Position numbers and translations under genes: made by a program
In this document: in pieces, positions 23,074-36,398 of the stretch
Position numbering within the stretch: the stretch's first letter is position 1
How the letters are laid out: each line of letters opens with the position of its first letter
Notes under the pieces: generated by a model
Databases searched by the model: none
Told to the model about the DNA's origin: nothing
What the model saw: only the letters and a program-made list of their open reading frames with translations
Assembly: GCA_036785325.1 (NCBI GenBank)
Contig: JAXIVH010000038.1
Coordinates: 451,501-515,500, forward strand
DNA from: Urophycis tenuis
Taxonomy: Eukaryota; Chordata; Actinopteri; Gadiformes; Phycidae
DNA: 64,000 nucleotides
Reading direction: 5' to 3'

Positions 23074-24553
23074 CAGAACACACATGAATCAGCTTATTAT
23101 TTCGACGACCCATGGGCAAATATATTCATGCCATACGTCGTTGGAAAGGTTAGATTTCCCTGTTTAAAATGAGCCCATCTCCGAGCAATTTGGTTGCTCA
23201 CAGACAAATCTGCGTGAGGTTGACTGAAGTCTACACAGCAGCTAAAGACATACCTTCAACGTTTCAATTAACATCAATCTTTCCTTACAGAACACAAATT
23301 AATTAGCTTAGTATTTCAACGACCCTTTAGTGAATATAGTCTTGCCATACGCCGTTGGAAAGCTTAGATTTCCCCGCTTAAAATGAGCCCATCCTCGAGC
23401 AGTCTGGTTGATCACAGACTAAACTGCGTCAGGTTGACTGAAGTCTACCCAGCAGCTAAAAACATACCTTCAACGTTTCAATTAACATCAATCTTTCCTT
23501 ACAGAACACAAATTAATTAGCTTAGTATTTCAACGACCCATGAGTCAATATACCCTTGCCATACGCCGTTGGAAAGCTTAGATTTCCCCGCTTAAAATGA
23601 GCCCATCCGCGAGCAGTCTGGTTGATCACAGACTAAACTGCGTCAGGTTGACTGAAGTCTACCCAGCAGCTAAAAACATACCTTCAACGTTTCAATTAAC
23701 ATCAATCTTTCCTTACAGAACACAAATTAATTAGCTTAGTATTTCAATGACCCATGAGTCAATATAGTCTTGCCATACGCCGTTGGAAAGCTTAGATTTC
23801 CCCGCTTAAAATAAGCCCATCCGCGAGCAGTCTGGTTGATCACAGACTAAACTGCGTCAGGTTGAATGAAGTCTACCCAGCAGCTAAAAACATACCTTTA
23901 ACGTTTCAATTAACATCAATCTTTCCTTACAGAACACAAATTAATTAGCTTAGTATTTCAACGACCCTTTGGTGAATATAGTCTTGCCATACGCCGTTGG
24001 AAAGCTTAGATTTCCCCGCTTATAATGAGCCCATCCCTGAGCAATTTGGTTGCTCACAGACTAAACTGCGTCAGGTTGACTGAAGTCTACCCAGCAGCTA
24101 AAAACATACCTTCAACGTTTCAATTAACATCAATCTTTCCTTACAGAACACAAATTAATTAGCTTAGTATTTCAACGACCCATGAGTCAATATAGTCTTG
24201 CCATACGCCGTTGGAAAGCTTAGATTTCCCCGGTTAAAATGAGCCCATCCGCGAGCAGTCTGGTTGATCACAGACTAAACTGCGTCAGGTTGAATGAAGT
24301 CTACCCAGCAGCTAAAAACATACCTTTAACGTTTCAATTGACATCAATCTTTCCTTACAGAACACAAATTAATCAGCTTAGTATTTCAACGGGCCATTGG
24401 TGAATATAGTCTTGCCATACGCCGTTGAAAAGCTTAGATTTCCCCGCTTATAATGAGCCCATCCCCGAGCAATTTGGTTGCTCACAGACAAAACTGCGTC
24501 AGGCTGACTGAAGTCTACCCAGCAGCTAAAAACATACCTTCAACTTTTCAATT
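23074..24553 (+). repeat. B satellite, 7 monomers, C4 to C5
   Basis: 1480 bp. The AATAAA variant is absent before C5; a monomer with AATTAATCAGCTTAG precedes C5 instead, as before C9. Confidence 0.95.
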
Positions 24554-24799
24554 CACATGTTTTTTTTGTAACACGTGTAGCTATGATAAAGGACACATGT
24601 TTTGGCCTGTTTTATTATTCATAGTTGGCTTAACAGTAATAGAATATTATTATATGCTATAAGTGACCAGACGTCCGAGATCAAAACTGGGAGCATAATC
24701 CCCGAGAAGGGGGAAAAAAAGGGTCAGCTATGTTTAAGTATATATATATATGTGTGTGTATATATAAGTGTGTGTGTGTGTGTGTATATATGCGCGCGC

Positions 24800-24859
<60 letters not shown>

Positions 24860-25564
24860 TTTAATCACTTACTTGGAACGGCATGATCCCATATCGCTGT
24901 GAAGGGATGGCGTTAACCAGGTGGGCGTGCAACCCCTCGAGAGAGTTGCTGCCTCGCCGGCACTTGTACTTGTTCAGCCGGATGCAGTTCTTCACAACCA
25001 CCTTCACAGAGACATACAGCTGTATGCAAGGGGGGTCCTGTAACACACAACCTATTGCAAGGTCCTCATTTATGCTGGTGTCATTTTGAAATGTTACCAT
25101 ATACAAGTTTGAATGGTTTTGACACACGATGACTGCAGAGACAGCTGCAGGATGGCCCACGAAGCAGGACGGAGGGGGCCTGTGGCTGTGCGGGGAGGAC
25201 CAGCGGTATGGGTGCTGCCGACACAGGGGGCGGGCGGGCCACAGGCTGACGCAGCAGGAGGCCTCGGCTGGAGGCGGGTGGGCGCAGGAGGCTTCGGCCG
25301 GGTGGAGGACGACAACGCAGTGGGCTGAACGGGCCGGTTGGTGGGAGTCACAGGCTCTGGCTCATCAACAAATAACCTGGAAATATAAAATACACACGTG
25401 ATCAGTATTGATATTGATATCTTTTATAAGAACACTGTTCATACCGTTTACACTTTTTATACAACTGTTTATACAATGTCCATACTGTTTATTTATTAAT
25501 GTTTATCACTGAAAAATAAAGGTGACTTGGTATGACTTGTGTGCTATTTTCTTTCCACAGCCAA
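24554..25564 (+). repeat. C unit C5 (1011 bp)
   Basis: The TATA/TG tract is 24738-24859, with a GCGCGCGCG interruption and a later GTGCGTG. It is identical in length to C9. The left edge reads CACATG instead of CACGCG. Confidence 0.93.
24873..25376 (-). pseudogene. Exon fragment copy 5 (motif frame open)
   Basis: 504 bp, splice signals intact, no stop in the motif frame. A Gly to Cys change (DPPCIQ) is shared only with C9. Confidence 0.6.
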
Positions 25565-28500
25565 CAGAACACACATGAATCAGCTTATTATTTCGACGAC
25601 CCATGGGCAAATATAGTCATGCCATACGTCGTTGGAAAGCTTAGATTTCCCCGTTTAAAATGAGCCCATCTCCGAGCAATTTGGTTGCTCACAGACAAAT
25701 CTGCGTGAGGTTGACTGAAGTCTACAAAGCAGCTAAAGACATACCTTCAACGTTTCAATTAACATCAATCTTTCCTTACAGAACACAAATTAATTAGCTT
25801 AGTATTTCAACGACCCTTTAGTGAATATAGTCTTGCCATACGCCGTTGGAAAGCTTAGATTTCCCCGCTTAAAATGAGCCCATCCTCGAGCAGTCTGGTT
25901 GATCACAGACTAAACTGCGTCAGGTTGACTGAAGTCTACCCAGCAGCTAAAAACATACCTTCAACGTTTCAATTAACATCAATCTTTCCTTACAGAACAC
26001 AAATTAATTAGCTTAGTATTTCAACGACCCATGAGTCAATATAGTCTTTCCATACGCCGTTGGAAAGCTTAGATTTCCCCGCTTAAAATGAGCCCATCCG
26101 CAAGCAGTCTGGTTGATCACAGACTAAACTGCGTCAGGTTGAATGAAGTCTACCCAGCAGCTAAAAACATACCTTTAACGTTTCAATTGACATCAATCTT
26201 TCCTTACAGAACACAAATTAATTAGCTTAGTATTTAAACGACCCATGAGTCAATATAGTCTTGCCATACGCCGTTGGAAAGCTTAGATTTCCCCGCTTAA
26301 AATGAGCCCATCCCCGAGCAGTCTGGTTGATCACAGACTAAACTGCGTCAGGTTGACTGAAGTCTACCCAGCAGCTAAAAACATACCTTCAACGTTTCAA
26401 TTAACATCAATCTTTCCTTACAGAACACAAATTAATTAGCTTAGTATTTCAACGGCCCTTTGGTGAATATAGTCTTACCATACGCCGTTGAAAAGCTTAG
26501 ATTTCCCTGCTTAAAATGAGCCCATCCGCCAGCAGTCTGGTTGATCACAGACTAAACTGCGTCAGGTTGACTGAAGTCTACCCAGCAGCTAAAAACATAC
26601 CTTCAACGTTTCAATTAACATCAATCTTTCCTTACAGAACACTAATTAATTAGCTTAGTATTTCAACGACCCATGAGTCAATATAGTCTTGCCATACGCC
26701 GTTGGAAAGCTTAGATTTCCCCGCTTAAAATGAGCCCATCCGCGAGCAATTTGGTTGCTCACAGACAAAACTGTGTCAGGTTGAGTAAAGTCTACCCAGC
26801 AGCTAAAAACATACCTTCAACGTTTCAATTAACATCAATCTTTCCTTACAGAACACTAATTAATTAGCTTAGTATTTCAACGACCCATGAGTCAATATAG
26901 TCTTGCCATACGCCGTTGGAAAGCTTAGATTTCCCCGCTTAAAATGAGCCCATCCGCGAGCAGTCTGGTTGATCACAGACTAAACTGCGTCAGGTTGAAT
27001 GAAGTCTACCCAGCAGCTAAAAACATACCTTTAACGTTTCAATTAACATCAATCTTTCCTTACAGAACACAAATTAATTAGCTTAGTATTTCAACGGCCC
27101 TTTGGTGAATATAGTTTTGCCATACGCCGTTGGAAAGCTTAGATTTCCCCGCTTATAATGAGCCCATCCACGAGCAATTTGGTTGCTCACAGACAAATCT
27201 GCGTCAGGTTGACTGAAGTCTACACAGCAGCTAAAGACATACCTTCAACGTTTCAATTTACATCAATCTTTCCTTACAGAACACAAATTAATTAGCTTAG
27301 TATTTAAACGACCCATGAGTCAATATAGTCTTGCCATACGCCGTTGGAAAGCTTAGATTTTCTCCGCTTAAAATGAGCCCATCCGCGAGCAGTCTGGTTG
27401 ATCACAGACTAAACTGGGTCAGGTTGACTGAAGTCTACCCAGCAGCTAAAAACATACCTTCAACGTTTCAATTAACATCAATCTTTCCTTACAGAACACA
27501 AATTAATTAGCTTAGTATTTCAACGACCCATGAGTCGATATAGTCTTGCCATACGCCGTTGGAAAGCTTAGATTTCCCCGCTTAAAATGAGCCCATCCGC
27601 GAGCAGTCTGGTTGATCACAGACTAAACTGCGTCAGGTTGACTGAAGTCTACCCAGCAGCTAAAAACATACCTTCAACGTTTCAATTAACATCAATCTTT
27701 CCTTACAGAACACAAATTAATTAGCTTAGTATTTCAACGACCCTTTGGTGAATATAGTCTTGCCATACGCCGTTGGAAAGCTTAGATTTCCCCGCTTAAA
27801 ATGAGCCCATCCCCGAGCAATTTGGTTGCTCACAGACTAAACTGCGTCAGGTTGACTGAAGTCTACCCAGCAGCTAAAAACATACCTTAAACGTTTCAAT
27901 TAACATCAATCTTTCCTTACAGAACACAAATTAATTAGCTTAGTATTTCAACGGCCCTTTGGTGAATATAGTCTTACCATACGCCGTTGAAAAGCTTAGA
28001 TTTCCCTGCTTAAAATGAGCCTATCCGCCAGCAGTCTGGTTGATCACAGACAAAACTGTGTCAGGTTGAGTGAAGTCTACCCAGCAGCTAAAAACATACC
28101 TTCAACGTTTCAATTAACATCAATCTTTCCTTACAGAACACAAATTAATTATCTTAGTATTTCAACGACCCATGAGTCAATATAGTCTTGCCATACGCCG
28201 TTGGAAAGCTTAGATTTCCCCGCTTAAAATGAGCCCATCCGCGAGCAGTCTGGTTGATCACAGACTAAACTGCGTCAGGTTGACTGAAGTCTACCCAGCA
28301 GCTAAAAACATACCTTCAACGTTTCAATTAACATCAATCTTTCCTTACAGAACACAAATTAATTAGCTTAGTATTTCAACGACACTTTGGTGAATATAGT
28401 CTTGCCATACGCCGTTGGAAAGCTTAGATTTCCCCGCTTATAATGAGCCCATCCCCGAGCAATTTGGTTGCTCACAGACTAAACTGCGTCAGGTTGACTG

Positions 28501-30255
28501 AAGTCTACCCAGCAGCTAAAAACATACCTTCAACGTTTCAATTAACATCAATCTTTCCTTACAGAACACAAATTAATTAGCTTAGTATTTCAACGACCCA
28601 TGAGTCAATATAGTCTTGCCATACGCCGTTGGAAAGCTTAGATTTCCCCGCTTAAAATGAGCCCATCCGCGAGCAGTCTGGTTGATCACAGACTAAACTG
28701 CGTCAGGTTGAATGAAGTCTACCCAGCAGCCAAAAACATACCTTTAACGTTTCAATTAACATCAATCTTTCCTTACAGAACACAAATTAATTAGCTTAGT
28801 ATTTCAACGGCCCTTTGGTGAATATAGTCTTACCATACGCCGTTGAAAAGCTTAGATTTCCCTGCTTAAAATGAGCCCATCCGCCAGCAGTCTGGTTGAT
28901 CACAGACAAAACTGTGTCAGGTTGAGTGAAGTCTACCCAGCAGCTAAAAACATACCTTCAACGTTTCAATTAACATCAATCTTTCCTTACAGAACACAAA
29001 TTAATTATCTTAGTATTTCAACGACCCATGAGTCAATATTGTCTTGCCATACGCCGTTGGAAAGCTTAGATTTCCACGCTTAAAATGAGCCCATCCGCGA
29101 GCAGTCTGCTTGCTCACAGACAAAACTGCGTCAGGTTGACTGAAGTCTACCCAGCAGCTAAAAACATACCTTCAACGTTTCAATTAACATCAATCTTTCA
29201 ATAAAGAACAGAAATTAATTAGCTTAGTATTTCAACGACCCTTTGGTGAATATAGTCTTGCCATACGCCGTTGGAAAGCTTAGATTTCCCCGCTTATAAT
29301 GAGCCCATCCCCGAGCAATTTGGTTGCTCACAGACTAAACTGCGTCAGGTTGACTGAAGTCTACCCAGCAGCTAAAAACATACCTTCAACGTTTCAATTA
29401 ACATCAATCTTTCCTTACAGAACACAAATTAATTAGCTTAGTATTTCAACGACCCATGAGTCAATATAGTCTTGCCATACGCCGTTGGAAAGCTTAGATT
29501 TCCCCGCTTAAAATGAGCCCATCCGCGAGCAGTCTGGTTGATCACAGACTAAACTGCGTCAGGTTGAATGAAGTCTACCCAGCAGCCAAAAACATACCTT
29601 TAACGTTTCAATTAACATCAATCTTTCCTTACAGAACACAAATTAATTAGCTTAGTATTTCAACGGCCCTTTGGTGAATATAGTCTTACCATACGCCGTT
29701 GAAAAGCTTAGATTTCCCTGCTTAAAATGAGCCCATCCGCCAGCAGTCTGGTTGATCACAGACAAAACTGTGTCAGGTTGAGTGAAGTCTACCCAGCAGC
29801 TAAAAACATACCTTCAACGTTTCAATTAACATCAATCTTTCCTTACAGAACACAAATTAATTATCTTAGTATTTCAACGACCCATGAGTCAATATTGTCT
29901 TGCCATACGCCGTTGGAAAGCTTAGATTTCCACGCTTAAAATGAGCCCATCCGCGAGCAGTCTGCTTGCTCACAGACAAAACTGCGTCAGGTTGACTGAA
30001 GTCTACCCAGCAGCTAAAAACATACCTTCAACGTTTCAATTAAGATCAATCTTTCAATAAAGAACAGAAATTAATTAGCTTAGTATTTCAACGACCCATG
30101 ACTCAATATAATCTTGCCATACGCCGTTGGGAACCTTAGATTTCCCCGCTTAAAATGAGCCCATCCCCGAGCAATTTGGTTGCTCAAAGACAAAACTGCG
30201 TCAGGTTGACTGAAGTCTACCCAGCAGCTAAAAACATACCTTCAACTTTTCAATT
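25565..30255 (+). repeat. B satellite, 22 monomers, C5 to C6
   Basis: 4691 bp, equal to 22 monomers less 17 bp; a single inserted base is visible at TTTTCTCCGC near 27360. It ends with an 856-bp (four-monomer) tandem duplication, 28381-29236 and 29237-30092. The copied AATAAA variant appears at about 29197 and 30053. Confidence 0.95.
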
Positions 30256-30491
30256 CACGCGTTTTTTTTGTAATACGTGTAGCTATGATAAAGGACACAT
30301 GTTTTGGCCTGTTTTATTATTCATAGTTGGCTTAACAGTAATAGAATATTATTATATGCTATAAGTGACCAGACGTCCGAGATCAAAACTGGGAGCATAA
30401 TCCCCGAGAAGGGGGAAAAAAAGGGTCAGCTATGTTTAAGTATATATATATATGTGTGTGTATATATGCGTGTGTGTGTGTGTATATATGC

Positions 30492-30530
<39 letters not shown>

Positions 30531-31232
30531 AATCACTTACTTGGAACGGCATGATCCCACATCGCTGTGAAGGGATGGCGTTAACCAGGTGGGCGTGCAA
30601 CCCCTCGAGAGAGTTGCTGCCTCGCCGGCACTTGTACTTGTTCAGCCGGATGCAGTTCTTCACAACCACCTTCACAGAGACATACAGCTGTATGCCAGGG
30701 GGGTCATGTAACACACAACCTATTGCAAGGTCCTCATTTATGCTGGTGTCATTTTGAAATGTTACCATATACAAGTTTGAATGGTTTTGACACACGATGA
30801 CTGCAGAGACAGCTGCAGGATGGCCCACGAAGCAGGACGGAGGGGGCCTGTGGCTGTGCGGGGAGGACCAGCGGTATGGGTGCTGCCGACACAGGGGGCG
30901 GGCGGGCCACAGGCTGACGCAGCAGGAGGCCTCGGCTGGAGGCGGGTGGGCGCAGGAGGCTTCGGCCGGGTGGAGGACGACAACGCAGTGGGCTGAACGG
31001 GCCGGTTGGTGGGAGTCACAGGCTCTGGCTCATCAACAAATAACCTGGAAATATAAAATACACACGTGATCAGTATTGATATTGATATCTTTTATAAGAA
31101 CACTGTTCATACCGTTTACACTTTTTATACAACTGTTTATACAATGTCCATACTGTTTATTTATTAATGTTTATCACTGAAAAATAAAGGTGACTTGGTA
31201 TGACTTGTGTGCTATTTTCTTTCCACAGCCAA
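30256..31232 (+). repeat. C unit C6 (977 bp)
   Basis: The TATA/TG tract is 30440-30527. Its right edge is recombinant: the usual post-C monomer subtype stops at TTATTTCGACGACCCATG (near 31263) and ordinary B sequence follows. Confidence 0.93.
30541..31044 (-). pseudogene. Exon fragment copy 6 (motif frame open)
   Basis: 504 bp, splice signals intact, no stop before the donor. It has His for Gln in LQDPPG and Cys in SQRCGIM. Confidence 0.6.
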
Positions 31233-32712
31233 CAGAACACACATGAATCAGCTTATTATTTCGACGACCCATGAGTCAATATACTCTTGCCATACGCCGT
31301 TGGAAAGCTTAGATTTCCCCGCTTAAAATGAGCCCATCCGCGAGCAGTCTGGTTGATCACAGACTAAACTGCGTCAGGTTGACTGAAGTCTACCCAGCAG
31401 CTAAAAACATACCTTCAACGTTTCAATTAACATCAATCTTTCCTTACAGAACACAAATTAATTAGCTTAGTATTTCAATGACCCATGAGTCAATATAGTC
31501 TTGCCATACGCCGTTGGAAAGCTTAGATTTCCCCGCTTAAAATGAGCCCATCCGCGAGCAGTCTGGTTGATCACAGACTAAACTGCGTCAGGTTGAATGA
31601 AGTCTACCCAGCAGCTAAAAACATACCTTTAACGTTTCAATTAACATCAATCTTTCCTTACAGAACACAAATTAATTAGCTTAGTATTTCAACGACCCTT
31701 TGGTGAATATAGTCTTGCCATACGCCGTTGGAAAGCTTAGATTTCCCCGCTTATAATGAGCCCATCCCTGAGCAATTTGGTTGCTCACAGACTAAACTGC
31801 GTGAGGTTGACTGAAGTCTACCCAGCAGCTAAAAACATACCTTCAACTTTTCAATTAACATCAATCTTTCCTTACAGAACACAAATTAATTAGCTTAGTA
31901 TTTCAACGACCCATGAGTCAATATAGTCTTTCCATACGCCGTTGGAAAGCTTAGATTTCCCCGCTTAAAATGAGCCCATCCGCGAGCAGTCTGGTTGATC
32001 ACAGACTAAACTGCGTCAGGTTTAATGAAGTCTACCCAGCAGCTAAAAACATACCTTTAACGTTTCAATTGACATCAATCTTTCCTTACAGAACACAAAT
32101 TAATTAGCTTAGTATTTCAACGGGCCATTGGTGAATATAGTCTTGCCATACGCCGTTGAAAAGCTTAGATTTCCCCGCTTATAATGAGCCCATCCACGAG
32201 CAATTTGGTTGCTCAGAGACAAAACTGTGTCAGGTTGACTGAAGTCTACCCAGCAGCTAAAAACATACCTTCAACGTTTCAATTAACATCAATCTTTCCT
32301 TACAGATCACAAATTAATTAGCTTAGTATTTCAACGACCAATGAGTCAATATAGTCTTGCCATACGCCGTTGGAAAGCTTAGATTTCCCCGCTTAAAATG
32401 AGCCCATCCGCGAGCAGTCTGCTTGCTCACAGACAAAACTGCGTCAGATTGACTGAAGTCTACCCAGCAGCTAAAAACATACCTTCAACGTTTCAATTAA
32501 GATCAATCTTTCAATAAAGAACATAAATTAATTAGCTTAGTATTTCAACGACCCATGACTCAATATAGTCTTGCCATACGCCGTTGGGAACCTTAGATTT
32601 CCCCGCTTAAAATGAGCCCATCCCCGAGCAATTTGGTTGCTCACAGACAAAACTGCGTCAGGTTCACTGAAGTCTACCCAGCAGCTAAAAACATACCTTC
32701 AACTTTTCAATT
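31233..32712 (+). repeat. B satellite, 7 monomers, C6 to C7
   Basis: 1480 bp. From about 31590 it copies 18050 onward (offset 13539). The AATAAA variant is near 32508. Confidence 0.95.
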
Positions 32713-32958
32713 CACGCGTTTTTTTTGTAACACGTGTAGCTATGATAAAGGACACATGTTTTGGCCTGTTTTATTATTCATAGTTGGCTTAACAGTAATA
32801 GAATATTATTATATGCTATAAGTGACCAGACGTCCGAGATCAAAACTGGGAGCATAATCCCCGAGAAGGGGGAAAAAAAGGGTCAGCTATGTTTAAGTAT
32901 ATATATATATGTGTGTGTATATATAAGTGTGTGTGTGTGTGTGTATATATGCGCCTGC

Positions 32959-33013
<55 letters not shown>

Positions 33014-33715
33014 AATCACTTACTTGGAACGGCATGATCCCATATCGCTGTGAAGGGATGGCGTTAACCAGGTGGGTGTGCAACCCCTCGAGAGAGTTGC
33101 TGCCTCGCCGGCACTTGTACTTGTTCAGCCGGATGCAGTTCTTCACAACCACCTTCACAGAGACATACAGCTGTATGCCAGGGGGGTCCTGTAACACACA
33201 ACCTATTGCAAGGTCCTCATTTATGCTGGTGTCATTTTGAAATGTTACCATATACAAGTTTGAATGGTTTTGACACACGATGACTGCAGAGACAGCTGCA
33301 GGATGGCCCACGAAGCAGGACGGAGGGGGCCTGTGGCTGTGCGGGGAGGACCAGCGGTATGGGTGCTGCCGACACAGGGGGCGGGCGGGCCACAGGCTGA
33401 TGCAGCAGGAGGCCTCGGCTGGAGGCGGGTGGGCGCAGGAGGCTTCGGCCGGGTGGAGGACGACAACGCAGTGGGCTGAACGGGCCGGTTGGTGGGAGTC
33501 ACAGGCTCTGGCTCATCAACAAATAACCTGGAAATATAAAATACACACGTGATCAGTATTGATATTGATATCTTTTATAAGAACACTGTTCATACCGTTT
33601 AGACTTTTTATACAACTGTTTATACAATGTCCATACTGTTTATTTATTAATGTTTATCACTGAAAAATAAAGGTGAGTTGGTATGACTTGTGTGCTATTT
33701 TCTTTCCACAGCCAA
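32713..33715 (+). repeat. C unit C7 (1003 bp)
   Basis: The TATA/TG tract is 32897-33010. It is nearly identical to C3, with one visible change (GGTGAGTTGG versus GGTGACTTGG near 33675). Confidence 0.93.
33024..33527 (-). pseudogene. Exon fragment copy 7 (motif frame open)
   Basis: 504 bp. It matches copy 3 at every variant I checked. Splice signals are intact. Confidence 0.6.
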
Positions 33716-35409
33716 CAGAACACACATGAATCAGCTTATTATTTCGACGACCCATGGGCAAATATAGTCATGCCATACGTCGTTGGAAAGCTTAGATTTC
33801 CCCGTTTAAAATGAGCCCATCTCCGAGCAATTTGGTTGCTCACAGACAAATCTGCGTCAGGTTGACTGAAGTCTACACAGCAGCTAAAGACATACCTTCA
33901 ACGTTTCAATTAAAATCAATCTTTCCTTACAGAACACAAATTAATTAGCTTAGTATTTCAACGACCCTTTAGTGAATATAGTCTTGCCATACGCCGTTGG
34001 AAAGCTTAGATTTCCCCGCTTAAAATGAGCCCATCCGCGAGCAGTCTGGTTGATCACAGACTAAACTGCGTCAGGTTGACTAAAGTCTACCCAGCAGCTA
34101 AAAACATACCTTCAACGTTTCAATTAACATCAATCTTTCCTTACAGAACACAAATTAATTAGCTTAGTATTTCAACGACCCATGAGTCAATATACTCTTG
34201 CCATACGCCGTTGGAAAGCTTAGATTTCCCCGCTTAAAATGAGCCCATCCGCGAGCAGTCTGGTTGATCACAGACTAAACTGCGTCAGGTTGACTGAAGT
34301 CTACGCAGCAGCTAAAAACATACCTTCAACGTTTCAATTAACATCAATCTTTCCTTACAGACCACAAATTAATTAGCTTAGTATTTCAATGACCCATGAG
34401 TCAATATAGTCTTGCCATACGCCGTTGGAAAGCTTAGATTTCCCCGCTTAAAATGAGCCCATCCGCGAGCAGTCTGGTTGATCACAGACTAAACTGCGTC
34501 AGGTTGACTGAAGTCTACCCAGCAGCTAAAAACATACCTTCAACGTTTCAGTTAACATCAATCTTTCCTTACAGAACACAAATTAATTAGCTTAGTATTT
34601 CAATGACCCAAGAGTCAATATAGTCTTGCCATAGGCCGTTGGAAAGCTTAGATTTCCCCGCTTAAAATGAGCCCATCCGCTAGCAGTCTGGTTGATCACA
34701 GACTAAACTGCGTCAGGTTGAATGAAGTCTACCCAGCAGCTAAAAACATACCTTTAACGTTTCAATTAACATCAATCTTTCCTTACAGAACACAAATTAA
34801 TTAGCTTAGTATTTCAAAGGCCCTTTGGTGTATATAGTCTTGCCATACGCCGTTGAAAAGCTTAGATTTCCCCGCTTATAATGAGCCCATCCCCAAGCAA
34901 TTTGGTTGCTCAGAGACAAAACTGTGTCAGGTTGACTGAAGTCTACCCAGCAGCTAAAAACATACCTTCAACGTTTCAATTAACATCAATCTTTCCTTAC
35001 AGAACACAAATTAATTAGCTTAGTATTTCAACGACCCATGAGTCAATATAGTCTAGCCATACGCCGTCGGAAAGCTTAGATTTCCCTGCTTAAAATGAGC
35101 CCATCCGCGAGCAGTCTGCTTGCTCACAGACAAAACTGCGTCAGGTTGACTGAAGTCTACCCAGCAGCTAAAAACATACCTTCAACGTTTCAATTAAGAT
35201 CAATCTTTCAATAAAGAACAGAAATTAATTAGCTTAGTATTTCAACGACCCATGACTCAATATAGTCTTGCCATACGCCGTTGGGAACCTTAGATTTCCC
35301 CGCTTAAAATGAGCCCATCCGCGAGCAGTCTGGTCTCTCACAGACTAAACTGCGTCAGGTTGAATGAAGTCTACCCAGCAGCTAAAAACATACCTTCAAC
35401 TTTTCAATT
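33716..35409 (+). repeat. B satellite, 8 monomers, C7 to C8
   Basis: 1694 bp. It matches 20177-22084 minus one complete monomer, so the duplicate's offset falls from 13539 to 13325. Confidence 0.95.
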
Positions 35410-35649
35410 CACGCGTTTTTTTTGTAATACGTGTAGCTATGATAAAGGACACATGTTTTGGCCTGTTTTATTATTCATAGTTGGCTTAACAGTAATAGAA
35501 TATTATTATATGCTATAAGTGACCAGACGTCCGAGATCAAAACTGGGAGCATAATCCCCGAGAAGGGGGAAAAAAAGGGTCAGCTATGTTTAAGTATGTA
35601 TATATATGTGTGTGTATATATAAGTGTGTGTGTGTGTGTATATATGCGC

Positions 35650-35696
<47 letters not shown>

Positions 35697-36398
35697 AATC
35701 ACTTACTTGGAACGGCATGATCCCACATCGCTGTGAAGGGACGGCGTTAACCAGGTGGGCGTGCAACCCCTCGAGAGAGTTGCTGCCTCACCGGCACTTG
35801 TACTTGTTCAGCCGGATGCAGTTCTTCACAACCACCTTCACAGAGACATACAGCTGTATGCCAGGGGGGTCATGTAACACACAACCTATTGCAAGGTCCT
35901 CATTTATGCTGGTGTCATTTTGAAATGTTACCATATACAAGTTTGAATGGTTTTGACACACGATGACTGCAGAGACAGCTGCAGGATGGCCCACGAAGCA
36001 GGACGGAGGGGGCCTGTGGCTGTGCGGGGAGGACCAGCGGTATGGGTGCTGCCGACACAGGGGGCGGGCGGGCCACAGGCTGACGCAGCAGGAGGCCTCG
36101 GCTGGAGGCGGGTGGGCGCAGGAGGCTTCGGCCGGGTGGAGGACGACAACGCAGTGGGCTGAACGGGCCGGTTGGTGGGAGTCACAGGCTCTGGCTCATC
36201 AACAAATAACCTGGAAATATAAAATACACACGTGATCAGTATTGATATTGATATCTTTTATAAGAACACTGTTCATACCGTTTAGACTTTTTATACAACT
36301 GTTTATACAATGTCCATACTGTTTATTTATTAATGTTTATCACTGAAAAATAAAGGTGACTTGGTATGACTTGTGTGCTATTTTCTTTCCACAGCCAA
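35410..36398 (+). repeat. C unit C8 (989 bp)
   Basis: The TATA/TG tract is 35594-35693. Same length and tract variants as C4. Confidence 0.93.
35707..36210 (-). pseudogene. Exon fragment copy 8 (nonsense)
   Basis: 504 bp. It shares the TGA (35790-35788) and the other checked variants with copy 4. Confidence 0.6.

Noticed and set aside
28871..29083. 70-codon plus frame within B monomers
   Set aside because: 214 is not divisible by three, so frames shift each monomer. The second identical copy at 29727 is explained by the 856-bp duplication.
25565..30255. CRISPR-like regular array
   Set aside because: The period is 214 bp with no short repeat/unique spacer alternation, and neighbouring sequence is eukaryotic satellite. 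No cas-like genes are present.
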